From NCBI GenBank assembly GCA_018268755.1, contig JAFDVW010000011.1, positions 208,230-272,229 on the forward strand: DNA of 64,000 nt, read 5' to 3'. A program made the translations under genes and the position numbers. The notes beneath the pieces are model-generated. The model was not told the DNA's origin. It saw nothing but the letters and a program-made list of their open reading frames with translations, and did no database searches. Below, piece by piece: positions 9,159-18,480 of the stretch. Within the stretch, counting starts at the first letter, position 1, and the number at the start of each line of letters is the position of its first letter. This DNA is from Acidobacteriota bacterium. Its GTDB lineage: Bacteria > Acidobacteriota > Terriglobia > Terriglobales > Acidobacteriaceae.

Positions 9159-10484
9159 ATGGCAACGACCGAACAAGCCGTCGCGGTTGGCCGGCGGCCC
9201 ATCTCCCATCTGCGTTGGTGGATTGGGGGACTGCTGTTTGCCTCGACGGTCATCAACTATCTCGATCGCCAGACCCTTTCGCTGCTCGCGCCCTTTCTCA
9301 AGCAGGAATATCACTGGACCAACACCGACTATGCCAATTTGCTGATTGGCTTCCGCGTGGCCTACTCCATCGGCCAGACGGTGTTCGGGCGCCTGATGGA
9401 CCGCTTAGGCACGCGCCGCGGATTGAGCATCACGGTCTTGGCCTATTCCCTGACCTCCATGGCCACGTCCCTGGCTCGAGGATTTTTCAGCTTCGCCGCC
9501 TTTCGCTTTCTGCTGGGAGCGGGGGAGTCCGCCAACTGGCCGGCCGCGGCTAAGGCAGTCTCGGAGTGGTTTCCCAAACGGGAGCGCGGCCTGGCTACCG
9601 CCCTGTTTGACAGCGGATCTTCCATCGGCGGCGCCATCGCGCCCTTTCTCGTGCTCTGGATTTATTTCCGCTGGGGCTGGCGGCCGGCTTTTGTGGTCCC
9701 TGGCGTCCTCGGATTGGTGTGGTTGATGATCTGGCGGAGCTCGTATCATTCGCCGGAAGACCACCCGCGTATTTCCCCGGCCGAACGCGCCATGATCCTG
9801 CAAGACCGCGCCGAAGATGCCGTCATGGCGAATGATGCCAAACTGCCCTGGCGCGCGCTGCTAAAGTTGCCCCAGACCTGGGGAACCATCATCGCTCGCA
9901 GCTTTACCGATCCGGTCTGGTTCTTTGTGACGGATTGGTTTCCCATTTATCTGGTGGCCAAGGGCATTCCTTTGCAGGACAGTCTGCTGGCCATCTGGGT
10001 CCCGTTTGTGGCCGCCGACCTCGGAAATTTCTTTGGTGGCTGGGCCTCCGGATATTTGATCAAACGGGGCTGGCCGGTTGGCAAGGCCCGCAAAGCTTTG
10101 GTCGTTTTTGGCGCATTCGGGATGATGCTCTTGATCCCAACCATCCTTACCAATCAGCTCTTGCTGATCGCTCCCTTGTTCACCATCGCCACATTCTGCT
10201 ACGCGTCCTATTCCACCATGGCCAACGTCCTGCCTTCGGATTTGTACTGGAGCCATTCTGTGGCTTCGGTCAGTGGCATGGGTGGGACCGCCGCCGGCAT
10301 CGGGACCATCATCGCCTTCAAGCTGATTGGCTACGTTTCGGACGCGCATCAGAGTGCGGCCGCAAGTTCCTTCGATTGGGTGCTGATCGCCGCCGGCTTG
10401 ATCCCGTTTGTCGGGATGGTGCTGGTCCTGTTTTTGGTCAAGAACACCGCAGCTACCGAACAAGGTCTGGTGCGCAAGATTTGA
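9159..10484 (+). CDS. MFS transporter, ACS (hexuronate/anion:cation symporter) type
   Basis: A 441-residue inner-membrane permease with about 12 hydrophobic segments. The N-terminal TM1 motif [10 protein letters not shown] and the loop [13 protein letters not shown] are characteristic of the ACS family that includes the hexuronate transporter Exu[21 protein letters not shown] matches the conserved TM4-5 region. It lies 17 bp after the second deaminase gene and just before the DUF4861-GH88 gene, so the likely cargo is a uronate or small oligosaccharide released by the periplasmic enzymes. The annotation as hexuronate transporter is inference from family and context. Confidence 0.85.
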   Translation: MATTEQAVAVGRRPISHLRWWIGGLLFASTVINYLDRQTLSLLAPFLKQEYHWTNTDYANLLIGFRVAYSIGQTVFGRLMDRLGTRRGLSITVLAYSLTSMATSLARGFFSFAAFRFLLGAGESANWPAAAKAVSEWFPKRERGLATALFDSGSSIGGAIAPFLVLWIYFRWGWRPAFVVPGVLGLVWLMIWRSSYHSPEDHPRISPAERAMILQDRAEDAVMANDAKLPWRALLKLPQTWGTIIARSFTDPVWFFVTDWFPIYLVAKGIPLQDSLLAIWVPFVAADLGNFFGGWASGYLIKRGWPVGKARKALVVFGAFGMMLLIPTILTNQLLLIAPLFTIATFCYASYSTMANVLPSDLYWSHSVASVSGMGGTAAGIGTIIAFKLIGYVSDAHQSAAASSFDWVLIAAGLIPFVGMVLVLFLVKNTAATEQGLVRKI

Positions 10485-10507
10485 TCGCCGCCAAAGTGAG
10501 GCATCTC

Positions 10508-13066
10508 ATGCAACGCTCGATTCGCAAAAATACCCCGACCCTGGTCGCAAGCCTGGTCATTCTCTTCACGGCAAATATCTGGGCGAGCGAGATCAAAGGC
10601 ATCAAGCTGTCGGTGACCAATTCCGGCGATGCGCCCCGTCCCGCCGCCAATGTCGTAGTGCCTATTCCCGCCCTGCTCAAGATCGCGCCTGACTTCACTC
10701 CCGGCTCGCTGATCGTGAGCGCCACCCACGCCACCACGGTCGACGAAGACACCGGCATTCTGGAAGCGGCCGAGCTGCCTTCCCAGGTCGATGATCTGGA
10801 CGGCGACGGCAAGGCCGACGAGCTCGCCTTCCAGATCGATCTCGGCCCTCATCAAACTCGCATGGTGACCATCTCCTATGGAGAAGAGGACCGCATTCTG
10901 CGCCTGCGCCGCTCCTATCCTCAGCGGACGCATGCGCTGTTCAGCCACAAAATCGAAGGCCTGGGCTGGGAATCGGAGCGCGTTGCCTTCCGCGTCTACT
11001 TCGATCCCCGCAATGCCATCGATATCTTCGGCAAACGCCGCCCTTCGCTGCAACTCGAACTCTACGCTTCGCCGGATTACGTCTATCACGACGAATCGCC
11101 CGAGGGGCGGGACATCTATAAGGTAGGCGACGCCATCGGGGTCGGCTCCGTCGCCGCCTGGGTGAACGGAAAAGTGGTGAAGGCCGCCGATGTGAAAGAT
11201 CGCCAATGGCGCATCATTTCCACCGGCCCGGTGCGCAGCATCGTAGAGCTTACCTATGGCGGCTGGAACATCGGCGGTCAGACGGCTACGCTCCGTTCGC
11301 GCATCACGCAGTGGGCCGGCGAGCGCGGCTTTTATCAGACCGTCTTCACAGAGAAAGGACCGCGCGTAGAACTTGCCACTGGCCTGCCCGCCAAAGCGGG
11401 TGTGCCGTTGCAGCGTTCTGGAGCAGATGCTTCCGGCCTCACCTGGCTGACCACCTGGGGAGAGCAAGTCGTGCAGCCGGGAGCGACGGCCACCGAAGCG
11501 CAGCCGGGACAGAACCTGGGGCTGGCGCTGCTGACATCTGCTTCGGGTGCCGTCCCGGCCGACGACGACCACAACCATCTGCTACATTTCCGGCCGCAAC
11601 AGGGGAGCATTACCTGGTACGTCATGGCCGCCTGGGACCAGGAAGGTTCCAACCGCCGCGTTGGTTTTGGCAATCAGCACGAAATGCAGCAAGGGCAATC
11701 GCTGGTCCTGCCTCCCGATGGCATTCGCACCCAGGCCGACTTCATGGCGGCCGTGAAAGACCAGGCGGACCGCATGTTGGGTCCGGCCAGCGTGCGCATT
11801 CTTTCCTCCGCCGCGGCCCCGCAGCCCGCGCCGGCAGATACTTTGGTCTCGGCCCCCGCAAAATCTTTCGCGCAGGCGCTTACCCTCGTCCAGCAGTCCA
11901 TCGATCGCACCGCCACGCAATGGGAGCCCGTCCTCCGCTCCTCGACTTCTGCATTTACTTCCGACGAAGGCAAAGGCTTCTTCACCGAAGCCGACAATCA
12001 GAGCGGCGAATGGATGCCGCAAGACGGGTACTACTGGACCGGCGGGTTCTGGGTGGGCGAGTTGTGGCGCATGTATGGCGCCACGCACGACGAAAAATAC
12101 CGGCGCTGGGCGGAACTTTGGGGCGGCAAGCTGATCGGACAAGAGGCGCAGCAGAACCACGACACCGGCTTCCTTTACTATTCCACTTCAGCACTTGGTT
12201 ATGACTTAACCAAACGGGAGGAACTCAAAAACAGCGCCTTGCGGGCCGCCGCCCGCCTGCAAGATCTCTACAACCCACAAACTCAATTGATCGCTTCCTG
12301 GAAGAAAGGTGGAGACGACACTATTATCGACACCATGATCAATCTGCAGGTCCTGTGGTGGGCCAGCGACCGCACGGGGGACCCCAAATGGCGTGAATTA
12401 GGCCTGAAGCATGCTTTGCGCACCTCCGAGTGGTTCATTCGCTCCAACGGGTCGGTCATTCAATCCGTGCACTACAATTCCGGCGACAACGCCCAGGAAT
12501 TCGAAATGCGCGGCAGCGGACTGTCCGGAGGCAGCACGATGTCCATCCCGGTGCGGGTCGCTCCGGGAGAGTGGGCGTTCCAGCACACGCACCAGGGCTT
12601 CGCCGCCGACACCACCTGGTCCCGTGGCGCGAGCTGGGCGGTCTATGGCTTTACCGCCGCCTACGAAGCCACGCAGGATGCCCGCCTGCGCGCCACGGCC
12701 GAGCGCGTCAGCGATTATGTTCTGGCCAACCTACCAGCCGATGGGGTGCCCTGGTACGACTATGACGATCAAGGCGTGCACTTCCGCAATCGTGATTCCT
12801 CGGCGGCCGCCATTCTGGCCGAAGGCTTGTTGCGCCTCTCTGAGATAACCGGCGACAAGGCCCGCGCCCGCCGCTACCGCAGCGAGGGCGAGCGCATCGT
12901 GCAGTCGCTCATCGACCATTACCTGACTCCAGTGGGCGACGCGGACCGCACCCCTCCGGGCATTTTGCGTCATGGTTCTGGCCTGCGGCCGAGCGACGCT
13001 ATGCTCATCTATGGCCAATATTATCTGCTGGAAGATTTGCTTTGGCTCAAGGAGCACAGTCAATGA
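10508..13066 (+). CDS. DUF4861 - GH88 unsaturated uronyl hydrolase fusion
   Basis: An 852-residue exported protein. After a signal peptide ([16 protein letters not shown]), residues about 25-430 are a DUF4861 domain ([20 protein letters not shown] onward, [24 protein letters not shown]). Residues about 450-850 are a GH88 alpha/alpha barrel ([25 protein letters not shown] with Asp552, [14 protein letters not shown] with Asp608, [18 protein letters not shown]). GH88 enzymes hydrate the unsaturated uronic acid that polysaccharide lyases leave, releasing it from the oligosaccharide. The two domains also occur as separate proteins, so the fusion suggests cooperative action. ATG 10508 gives the signal peptide; the frame is open far upstream. 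The stop overlaps the next start (ATGA). Confidence 0.85.
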   Translation: MQRSIRKNTPTLVASLVILFTANIWASEIKGIKLSVTNSGDAPRPAANVVVPIPALLKIAPDFTPGSLIVSATHATTVDEDTGILEAAELPSQVDDLDGDGKADELAFQIDLGPHQTRMVTISYGEEDRILRLRRSYPQRTHALFSHKIEGLGWESERVAFRVYFDPRNAIDIFGKRRPSLQLELYASPDYVYHDESPEGRDIYKVGDAIGVGSVAAWVNGKVVKAADVKDRQWRIISTGPVRSIVELTYGGWNIGGQTATLRSRITQWAGERGFYQTVFTEKGPRVELATGLPAKAGVPLQRSGADASGLTWLTTWGEQVVQPGATATEAQPGQNLGLALLTSASGAVPADDDHNHLLHFRPQQGSITWYVMAAWDQEGSNRRVGFGNQHEMQQGQSLVLPPDGIRTQADFMAAVKDQADRMLGPASVRILSSAAAPQPAPADTLVSAPAKSFAQALTLVQQSIDRTATQWEPVLRSSTSAFTSDEGKGFFTEADNQSGEWMPQDGYYWTGGFWVGELWRMYGATHDEKYRRWAELWGGKLIGQEAQQNHDTGFLYYSTSALGYDLTKREELKNSALRAAARLQDLYNPQTQLIASWKKGGDDTIIDTMINLQVLWWASDRTGDPKWRELGLKHALRTSEWFIRSNGSVIQSVHYNSGDNAQEFEMRGSGLSGGSTMSIPVRVAPGEWAFQHTHQGFAADTTWSRGASWAVYGFTAAYEATQDARLRATAERVSDYVLANLPADGVPWYDYDDQGVHFRNRDSSAAAILAEGLLRLSEITGDKARARRYRSEGERIVQSLIDHYLTPVGDADRTPPGILRHGSGLRPSDAMLIYGQYYLLEDLLWLKEHSQ

Positions 13067-14430
13067 GCAAAACCATCCAACGGCGTACGTTTCTGAGTGC
13101 TCTTGGGGTTGCTTCCCTGGGAGCGGCATTGCCGCGGGGCTATGCCCAGCAATCGCCATCCCCGCCTTGCCCGTCTTCTGCCGCGTCCCTGCAGCTCGCA
13201 GGCATGTCTCTGCGTGAACTGCGGCAGAGTTTCCATGACGAGCTCTTTCAGGTGGTTCTGCCTTTTTGGGACCAACACGGTGTCGATCATGAATACGGCG
13301 GCATCCTGTGCAGCCTGGATTACGACGGCACGTTGAGGAACAGCGAGAAGCTGATGTGGTTCCAGGGCCGTGGCCTATGGGTCTACAGCTTCCTCTACAA
13401 CCATTTGGGGCGCGATCCGAAGCATCTGGAAATCGCCCGCCAGATCAAGGATTTCATCCTGAAATATGGGCGGCAGGAGGACGGCTGGTGGGCCGAGAAG
13501 TTGACCCGCGACGGCCAAGTGCTCAAGTCTTTTGGCGGCGATATCGAAGGCGTCTATTTCATCGCCGAAGGGCTGCAGGAGTATGCGGTCGCCGCCAACG
13601 ATGACCAGGCCCGCGAAATGGCCCTGGCCATCTTCAAGAAGCTGTTTGCCTACTTCAATCGCCCGGAGTTTCGCTACTCCGGACCGGATTTCCCCGATCT
13701 AAAGCCTGATGGCCCGTGCGTGCGTCCGCAGGGAACGTGGATGCTCAACCTCAACATCGCCACCCAGATGCTGAACAAGTGGAAAGATCCGGAACTGGAG
13801 AAGATTGCCGCCACTTCGCTCGACGCCATTCTTCACCGCCACTACAACCCTGCCATCGGCCTGAATACGGAAATGTTGTACTTTGACTTCACCCGTCCGC
13901 CGGGGGAAGAGCGTAAGGTCCGCCTGGGGCACGGGGTCGAGGTCCTGTGGATGGCGATGGACGAAGCCGACCGGCTGGGCGACCGCGCATTGTGGAACAC
14001 CTGTGCCGAACGCATCGAGCGCCATCTTGATGTCGCCTGGGACCATGTCTATGGCGGCATGGCGCAGTGGGTGAATATCGATCAGGGCGGCTTCTCCTGG
14101 CCGCCGGAGACCCCGGTGGGGACGAACTTTGCCTTCCACTTTGTCGGGGAATACAACTACATGAAGACGCTGTGGGGCATGAATGAAGTCCTGATTGCCA
14201 CCCTGCGGGTCTACGAGCGTACGCGGGCAGAGTGGGCCGCGCGTTACTTCGCGCTGGCCCATCAGGTCATCCAGGAAAAATTCCGCCTCCGGAAACGGGG
14301 GTTGCCCGGCTATGTGTTATTCACCGACCGGCAATTTACCTGGGAACCTCACGCCGCCCGTCAGGACAACTACCATCCCATTCGCCAACTCATGCTCACC
14401 GTGCTGACCCTCGACCGGATGTTGGGCTGA
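13063..14430 (+). CDS. AGE-family epimerase (N-acylglucosamine/cellobiose 2-epimerase-like), Tat-exported
   Basis: A 455-residue alpha/alpha-barrel protein of the N-acylglucosamine 2-epimerase family, which epimerises C2 of free sugars or the reducing end of oligosaccharides. Family segments include [48 protein letters not shown] and NYHPIRQLM, with the His residues expected for catalysis. The start ATG 13063 overlaps the previous stop (ATGA) and has AAGGAG 8 bp upstream. A twin-arginine leader ([19 protein letters not shown]) indicates periplasmic location, unusual for family members that act in the cytoplasm. It ends only 3 bp from the convergent GH63-like gene. Confidence 0.82.
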   Translation: MSKTIQRRTFLSALGVASLGAALPRGYAQQSPSPPCPSSAASLQLAGMSLRELRQSFHDELFQVVLPFWDQHGVDHEYGGILCSLDYDGTLRNSEKLMWFQGRGLWVYSFLYNHLGRDPKHLEIARQIKDFILKYGRQEDGWWAEKLTRDGQVLKSFGGDIEGVYFIAEGLQEYAVAANDDQAREMALAIFKKLFAYFNRPEFRYSGPDFPDLKPDGPCVRPQGTWMLNLNIATQMLNKWKDPELEKIAATSLDAILHRHYNPAIGLNTEMLYFDFTRPPGEERKVRLGHGVEVLWMAMDEADRLGDRALWNTCAERIERHLDVAWDHVYGGMAQWVNIDQGGFSWPPETPVGTNFAFHFVGEYNYMKTLWGMNEVLIATLRVYERTRAEWAARYFALAHQVIQEKFRLRKRGLPGYVLFTDRQFTWEPHAARQDNYHPIRQLMLTVLTLDRMLG

Positions 14431-14433
14431 GGC

Positions 14434-16866
14434 TTACAGCGTGATTTCATCCTTGCTGACGCCGGCCGGATAGTCGCGGGTGGTATTGCCCACGCGCAGC
14501 TTCACCGGGCGAAGAGAACGCAGCTCGAATTTGACGCTCGCGCCCTTATAGGTCACCTGGCGCACTTCCACCGGGGTGTCCGCGGCCAGCAGGAATTTCC
14601 CGTCGCGCCGCACTTCCAGGTGCTTCGGCGAAAGGGAAACGTCGTAGTTGGACCCCGCCACGAAGTAGCGCTGGATGCCGGCTTCCTCCACCGGCTCCAC
14701 ATTGCCGAAGCGCAGGCCGTGCCAGGGATTGATGTCAATCAGCTCCTCGACGGCGATCAGCACCATCATGGCGCCCCAGGTGTAGTGCGGATCGCTGGAG
14801 CCTTCGCCGGTGGTAGCCAGGAAATTTTCGTAGCACTCGCCGCGTTCCCGCCAGGGGCGGAGAAACATTTTGGCGCTCGATTCCGCCAGCAGCCGCGCCT
14901 CGTGGTCCCATTCGTAGATCTTCAGCCCCTGATAGACCAGCCAGTTGATGGGCGCCCATATTTTTCCGCGCCAGTAGTGCTGCTGCGGGAACAGAGGATC
15001 GTCGCGGCTGATGGTCGGCATGATGAATTCGCCGGCAAATTTGTTGGGATCGTGGAAAATCCGGCGGATCACTTCTGCCCGGTCGGGCGGCGCGACCCGC
15101 CCCAACAGGGAGAGGAAAATGTCCGGGGCCATCTGCGGCATGAACCAGTTCCCGTCTTTGGGGGCCCAGCGCCGGTTGGCGTAGAGGTTGCGCGAACCGT
15201 CCCACAACAGACGGTTGATGCGCTCCGCCATGACGGCATGCTCCCGCTCCAGCTCGGCGGCTTCCTGCGTATGGCCCAACTCGCGCGCCATCCAGGCGAG
15301 CACAAACGTATCCATGGAATACATGCAGTTGCGTTCCACGGTGTCGAGCTCGATGGTGTTGGTCTTCTCATTGTAGGGGGCGACGTGCCACCACTGCGGG
15401 CTGTCGTCATGTGACTCGAAGTAGGCCACCTGCTGCCGGTCGTCGTAGGGGATCTCCCACGGATAATTCGATCCCAACTCCAGCAGGCCGTTTTTGTTGC
15501 CATCGCGCCAGGGCTGGCCATCGCCACGGTCCTTGAACCACCAGCGGTGGTTCTTGAGCAGGCGAGGATAAATCTCCTCCAGAAATTTCCGGTTGGGCCG
15601 GCGCTGGTAAATCTTGGCCGTGGCCAGCGCCCCCACGGGATACTGCGTGTGTCCCCAGGCCGCCGGGAAAATATAGTTGATGGGATTGGGATACCACTGC
15701 CCGTACTGGCAGAACATCCCCTGCTCGTTTTGCCAGGAGGTGATGTCCCGCACCATATCGAAGGCTTTGCGCTCATCTTCCTGACAGACCAGCAGCGCGC
15801 TGAAGAAGCTGTCCCACAGGAAATCGGGAGCCGAGTTATTTTCTCGCGACCAGGCGCGGCTCACCGAGATATAGGCGCGTTTGCGCTGCGGAGTATAGAC
15901 CTCGCTCCATTGCAACTGGTCGTTGATGGCGGCGGGGACGTCGGCCAGCCAGCCGGAACCTTCCGGGCGCTGCTGCATATACTTCTCGCGATTGCTGGCC
16001 AGCAATTTGTCGATCTTGCCCGGCGCCAGCCAGCCGCTGGTCGAGGCCTCCAGTGCCTCATATGTCTGTCCCTGGCGGCCGCAAAGGTAGAGTGTTTTCA
16101 CGTTTCGCACCAGGCCGTGATAGGAAACCATACCCACGCCCGTGCTTTCTTCGACGGGTTCGCTCAGGGCGAGCACCCAGCGCATGCCATCGCGCGTGCC
16201 GGGAACGAAGGAGCGTCCACGCAAAAACTTCTTGTCCTTCGATTCCGAGTACACATTGGCGAAGGCGGGCGGAGTCGTTCCCCAGGGAATGTAGCTGTGC
16301 AAAAGAATATCGGCCGGAGAGGATTGCGTGATGCGGCAGACGATCTCCTGCTTGTCCGTGCGCGCCCATTCGTAGGTCACCTCGGGGCCGCCGTCGGGCA
16401 TCTGCCAGACCAGCCGCGCATAGGAATCGTCCGGAGCGCGCGGGCCCACGATCTTCCACCAGGTGGGCCATTTCTCGAACCACTTGGGGAAGCGCTCAGC
16501 GGCGAAGGCGGCTCGATTGCCGCTCTTGTAGTCCGCCATCCAAAATGCGGGAATGCTCAGGAAGCGAAAGGCGAAAATGTCCGCATGGTCGGCAATGAAC
16601 ACTTGTCCCGCCCAGGCATCGGGCGAAAGTGGGCCCGCCAGCCACTGCTGGGTTTCTTTTAACCGGGCCCACATAGTAAGGGGGTCTTCGCCGGTCATGG
16701 TGGCGAAGCCCAAGAGTTTGTAGATCTCGGCAGCATTCGCCGGCACAGCCGTCTTTGCCCCCTCTGTAGCCGCGCGCTGTGCAGCGCTCAGGACCTCCGT
16801 TGACCCCCCAACCGCCAGCGCGGCCGCGCCGGCAACCGTGTTCTTGAACCAGTCGCGTCGATTCAC
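14434..16866 (-). CDS. GH63-like (MGH1/alpha,alpha-barrel) glycosidase, Tat-type leader
   Basis: An 810-residue protein. The C-terminal two-thirds are an alpha/alpha toroid of GH63/GH15-like glucosidases: FLWDSFFSALLVCQED, RPNRKFLEEIYPRLLKNHRWW, GLLELGSNYPWEIPYDDRQQ, WRGKIWAPINWLVYQGLK and GEGSSDPHYTWGAMMVLIAV. Enzymes of this group act on alpha-glucosides or mannosylglycerate. The GTG start at 16866 shares bases with the stop of the preceding gene (GTGA) and opens the leader VNRRDWFKNTVAGAAALAVG, a twin-arginine-like signal; the longer open frame upstream lies inside the neighbour. It is coupled to the propeller glycosidase and sits behind oar2. Substrate unknown. Confidence 0.78.
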   Translation of the reverse strand: MNRRDWFKNTVAGAAALAVGGSTEVLSAAQRAATEGAKTAVPANAAEIYKLLGFATMTGEDPLTMWARLKETQQWLAGPLSPDAWAGQVFIADHADIFAFRFLSIPAFWMADYKSGNRAAFAAERFPKWFEKWPTWWKIVGPRAPDDSYARLVWQMPDGGPEVTYEWARTDKQEIVCRITQSSPADILLHSYIPWGTTPPAFANVYSESKDKKFLRGRSFVPGTRDGMRWVLALSEPVEESTGVGMVSYHGLVRNVKTLYLCGRQGQTYEALEASTSGWLAPGKIDKLLASNREKYMQQRPEGSGWLADVPAAINDQLQWSEVYTPQRKRAYISVSRAWSRENNSAPDFLWDSFFSALLVCQEDERKAFDMVRDITSWQNEQGMFCQYGQWYPNPINYIFPAAWGHTQYPVGALATAKIYQRRPNRKFLEEIYPRLLKNHRWWFKDRGDGQPWRDGNKNGLLELGSNYPWEIPYDDRQQVAYFESHDDSPQWWHVAPYNEKTNTIELDTVERNCMYSMDTFVLAWMARELGHTQEAAELEREHAVMAERINRLLWDGSRNLYANRRWAPKDGNWFMPQMAPDIFLSLLGRVAPPDRAEVIRRIFHDPNKFAGEFIMPTISRDDPLFPQQHYWRGKIWAPINWLVYQGLKIYEWDHEARLLAESSAKMFLRPWRERGECYENFLATTGEGSSDPHYTWGAMMVLIAVEELIDINPWHGLRFGNVEPVEEAGIQRYFVAGSNYDVSLSPKHLEVRRDGKFLLAADTPVEVRQVTYKGASVKFELRSLRPVKLRVGNTTRDYPAGVSKDEITL

Positions 16867-18368
16867 AGGTTCCCCTTCAACATGTCGATCGTCTTGCCGC
16901 CTTCGGAATTCCAGTTGGTTAGCTCTTTCAGGGAAATGGTGCGCAGACCAATGTGTTTTCCGCCGGTGTAATACACATAGCCCACGCCGTTTTTGACAAA
17001 CATGCGTGGCCACCCTACCCAATCGGTATCAAACTGTTCTTTGCTGATGCCCGCCGCGGGCAGCGCCGGGTTGCGCGGGTAGTACTCCCAGTTCACCAGG
17101 TCTTGGGAACGCGCCAGGCCGACCGTGTCCCACCAGCCCGGACGCACCGGGTCCATCTCCTTGGTGGGAGGCTCCCAGTGGTTGGTGCCTTCGTACCACA
17201 GGTACCAGGTCTCGCCGATCTTGCTCAGACTGCGGGGCCGCACATGCACGGCGTCCCAGTTGTCGAGCGTTTCCGGACTGAAGACTGGGTTCTTCTCGTG
17301 CGGCTGCCAATGAATCAGATCGTCACTGTAAAGGATATAACCGCGATCTCCCGCCGGCCCGCGCGCCGGTTTGTCGGTGAAGCCGGAGTAGAAAATCATG
17401 TAGCGTTTGCCCGGTTCATCGGTGCGGATCAAATCAAATTCATGGGCGTGCGTGTAGTGCTTGTAGACCGGGTTGCCTTCGTACTTGGTGAAGGGGCCCA
17501 GCGGATCGTTGGCGAATGCCACGCCGAACCCTCCCCACAGCGGGAAGTTTTGCGCCGCATACATGACGGCAATTCGGCCGTCGTGCGTGACCACGGCGCC
17601 CGAGGTGTAGAGTCCGGTCGGCTCCCAGGAGCCCTTGGCTCCGATGCGTACGATCGGTTCCGGCTCTACCGTCCACTCTTTCAGGTCTTTACTGTGGGCC
17701 ACCCCGATTTCACGGGCCCCCCCGCCTTCCTGGCAGCCGTAGCGCGAACCGCTGAAATACTGGTAGAACGTGCCCTTGTGTTCGATGACGCCACCCACCA
17801 GCACATGGCCCTCTTTGAAGGAACCGTCGGGCGTCGCGCGGATCACAGGGTTTGGGGGGGAGGGAAGCCAGGGCAGCAGCATGACCGTGCAGGAGGAAAT
17901 CGAGCCTTGCGGCACATCCACGCTGAGATAACCGCGGGACGGTTCAGAGTGGCGCGTGGGGTGGCTGGTGTCCCAAACCCCCAGCGGATCGCAAATCCAG
18001 CCCGGCTTGTCATTCACCCAGTAGCGGAAGAAGTTGCCTTTCTTTACCAGGCGTACCTTCCACTGGGTCCCGGCGGGAATCTTCTCCTCTTTCAGAACAG
18101 TTCGGGAGTCTTTTTCCTGCCGTACCAACGTGACTGAGCCATCGGAGATTTCCAGCGCGGCATGAATGGGCCAATCATCGCGCTCGGAAAATTTCACCGT
18201 GGCCTGAGACCCGGTGAAGCTGGCGTTCAGTTCATAGTTGCCGTCGATGAGCCGGCGCACGGAATTCTTCGCGCCGGCTTTATCGAAGGCAAAAATTCGA
18301 TCCGCGCTGCCGGCGGCCACCACCGCCGCGCCTTGTAAGGAAAGTTTGCACCAGTCTCTGCGATTCAC
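16863..18368 (-). CDS. Five-bladed beta-propeller glycosidase (GH43/GH32/GH130-like) with N-terminal beta domain
   Basis: A 501-residue protein. A leader identical at its start to the downstream gene (VNRRDW, then CKLSLQGAAVVAAG) indicates export. Residues about 30-180 form a beta-sandwich of the DUF1080/concanavalin type (YWVNDKPGWICDPLG). Residues 190-500 show propeller blades with repeated GVAHSKDLKEWTVEP, GYILYSDDLIHWQPHE and GLARSQDLVNWEYYPRNPAL. Such repeats are typical of GH43/GH32/GH130 proteins, which hydrolyse or phosphorolyse arabino-, xylo-, fructo- or mannosides. GTG 18368 is chosen because of the leader and AAGGGG upstream. The first gene after the oar2 stem-loop. Exact family is not resolvable by eye. 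Confidence 0.72.
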   Translation of the reverse strand: MNRRDWCKLSLQGAAVVAAGSADRIFAFDKAGAKNSVRRLIDGNYELNASFTGSQATVKFSERDDWPIHAALEISDGSVTLVRQEKDSRTVLKEEKIPAGTQWKVRLVKKGNFFRYWVNDKPGWICDPLGVWDTSHPTRHSEPSRGYLSVDVPQGSISSCTVMLLPWLPSPPNPVIRATPDGSFKEGHVLVGGVIEHKGTFYQYFSGSRYGCQEGGGAREIGVAHSKDLKEWTVEPEPIVRIGAKGSWEPTGLYTSGAVVTHDGRIAVMYAAQNFPLWGGFGVAFANDPLGPFTKYEGNPVYKHYTHAHEFDLIRTDEPGKRYMIFYSGFTDKPARGPAGDRGYILYSDDLIHWQPHEKNPVFSPETLDNWDAVHVRPRSLSKIGETWYLWYEGTNHWEPPTKEMDPVRPGWWDTVGLARSQDLVNWEYYPRNPALPAAGISKEQFDTDWVGWPRMFVKNGVGYVYYTGGKHIGLRTISLKELTNWNSEGGKTIDMLKGNL

Positions 18369-18412
18369 AGGGCCCCTTTCGTAGGAGAACAGAATGCACG
18401 GCACATGGAGGC

Positions 18413-18448
18413 GCGGTCGGAGGCTGTCAGGAGTTCTCCTCCGACCGC
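18413..18448 (-). terminator. Stem-loop after oar2
   Basis: A perfect 11-bp stem, GCGGTCGGAGG (18413-18423) against CCTCCGACCGC (18438-18448), lies between the oar2 stop and the downstream glycosidase start. No T-run follows, as for the stem-loop after oar1. Confidence 0.6.
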
Positions 18449-18480
18449 TAGCGCTACAGCGCTTCTTTGCGTCCGCAGGC

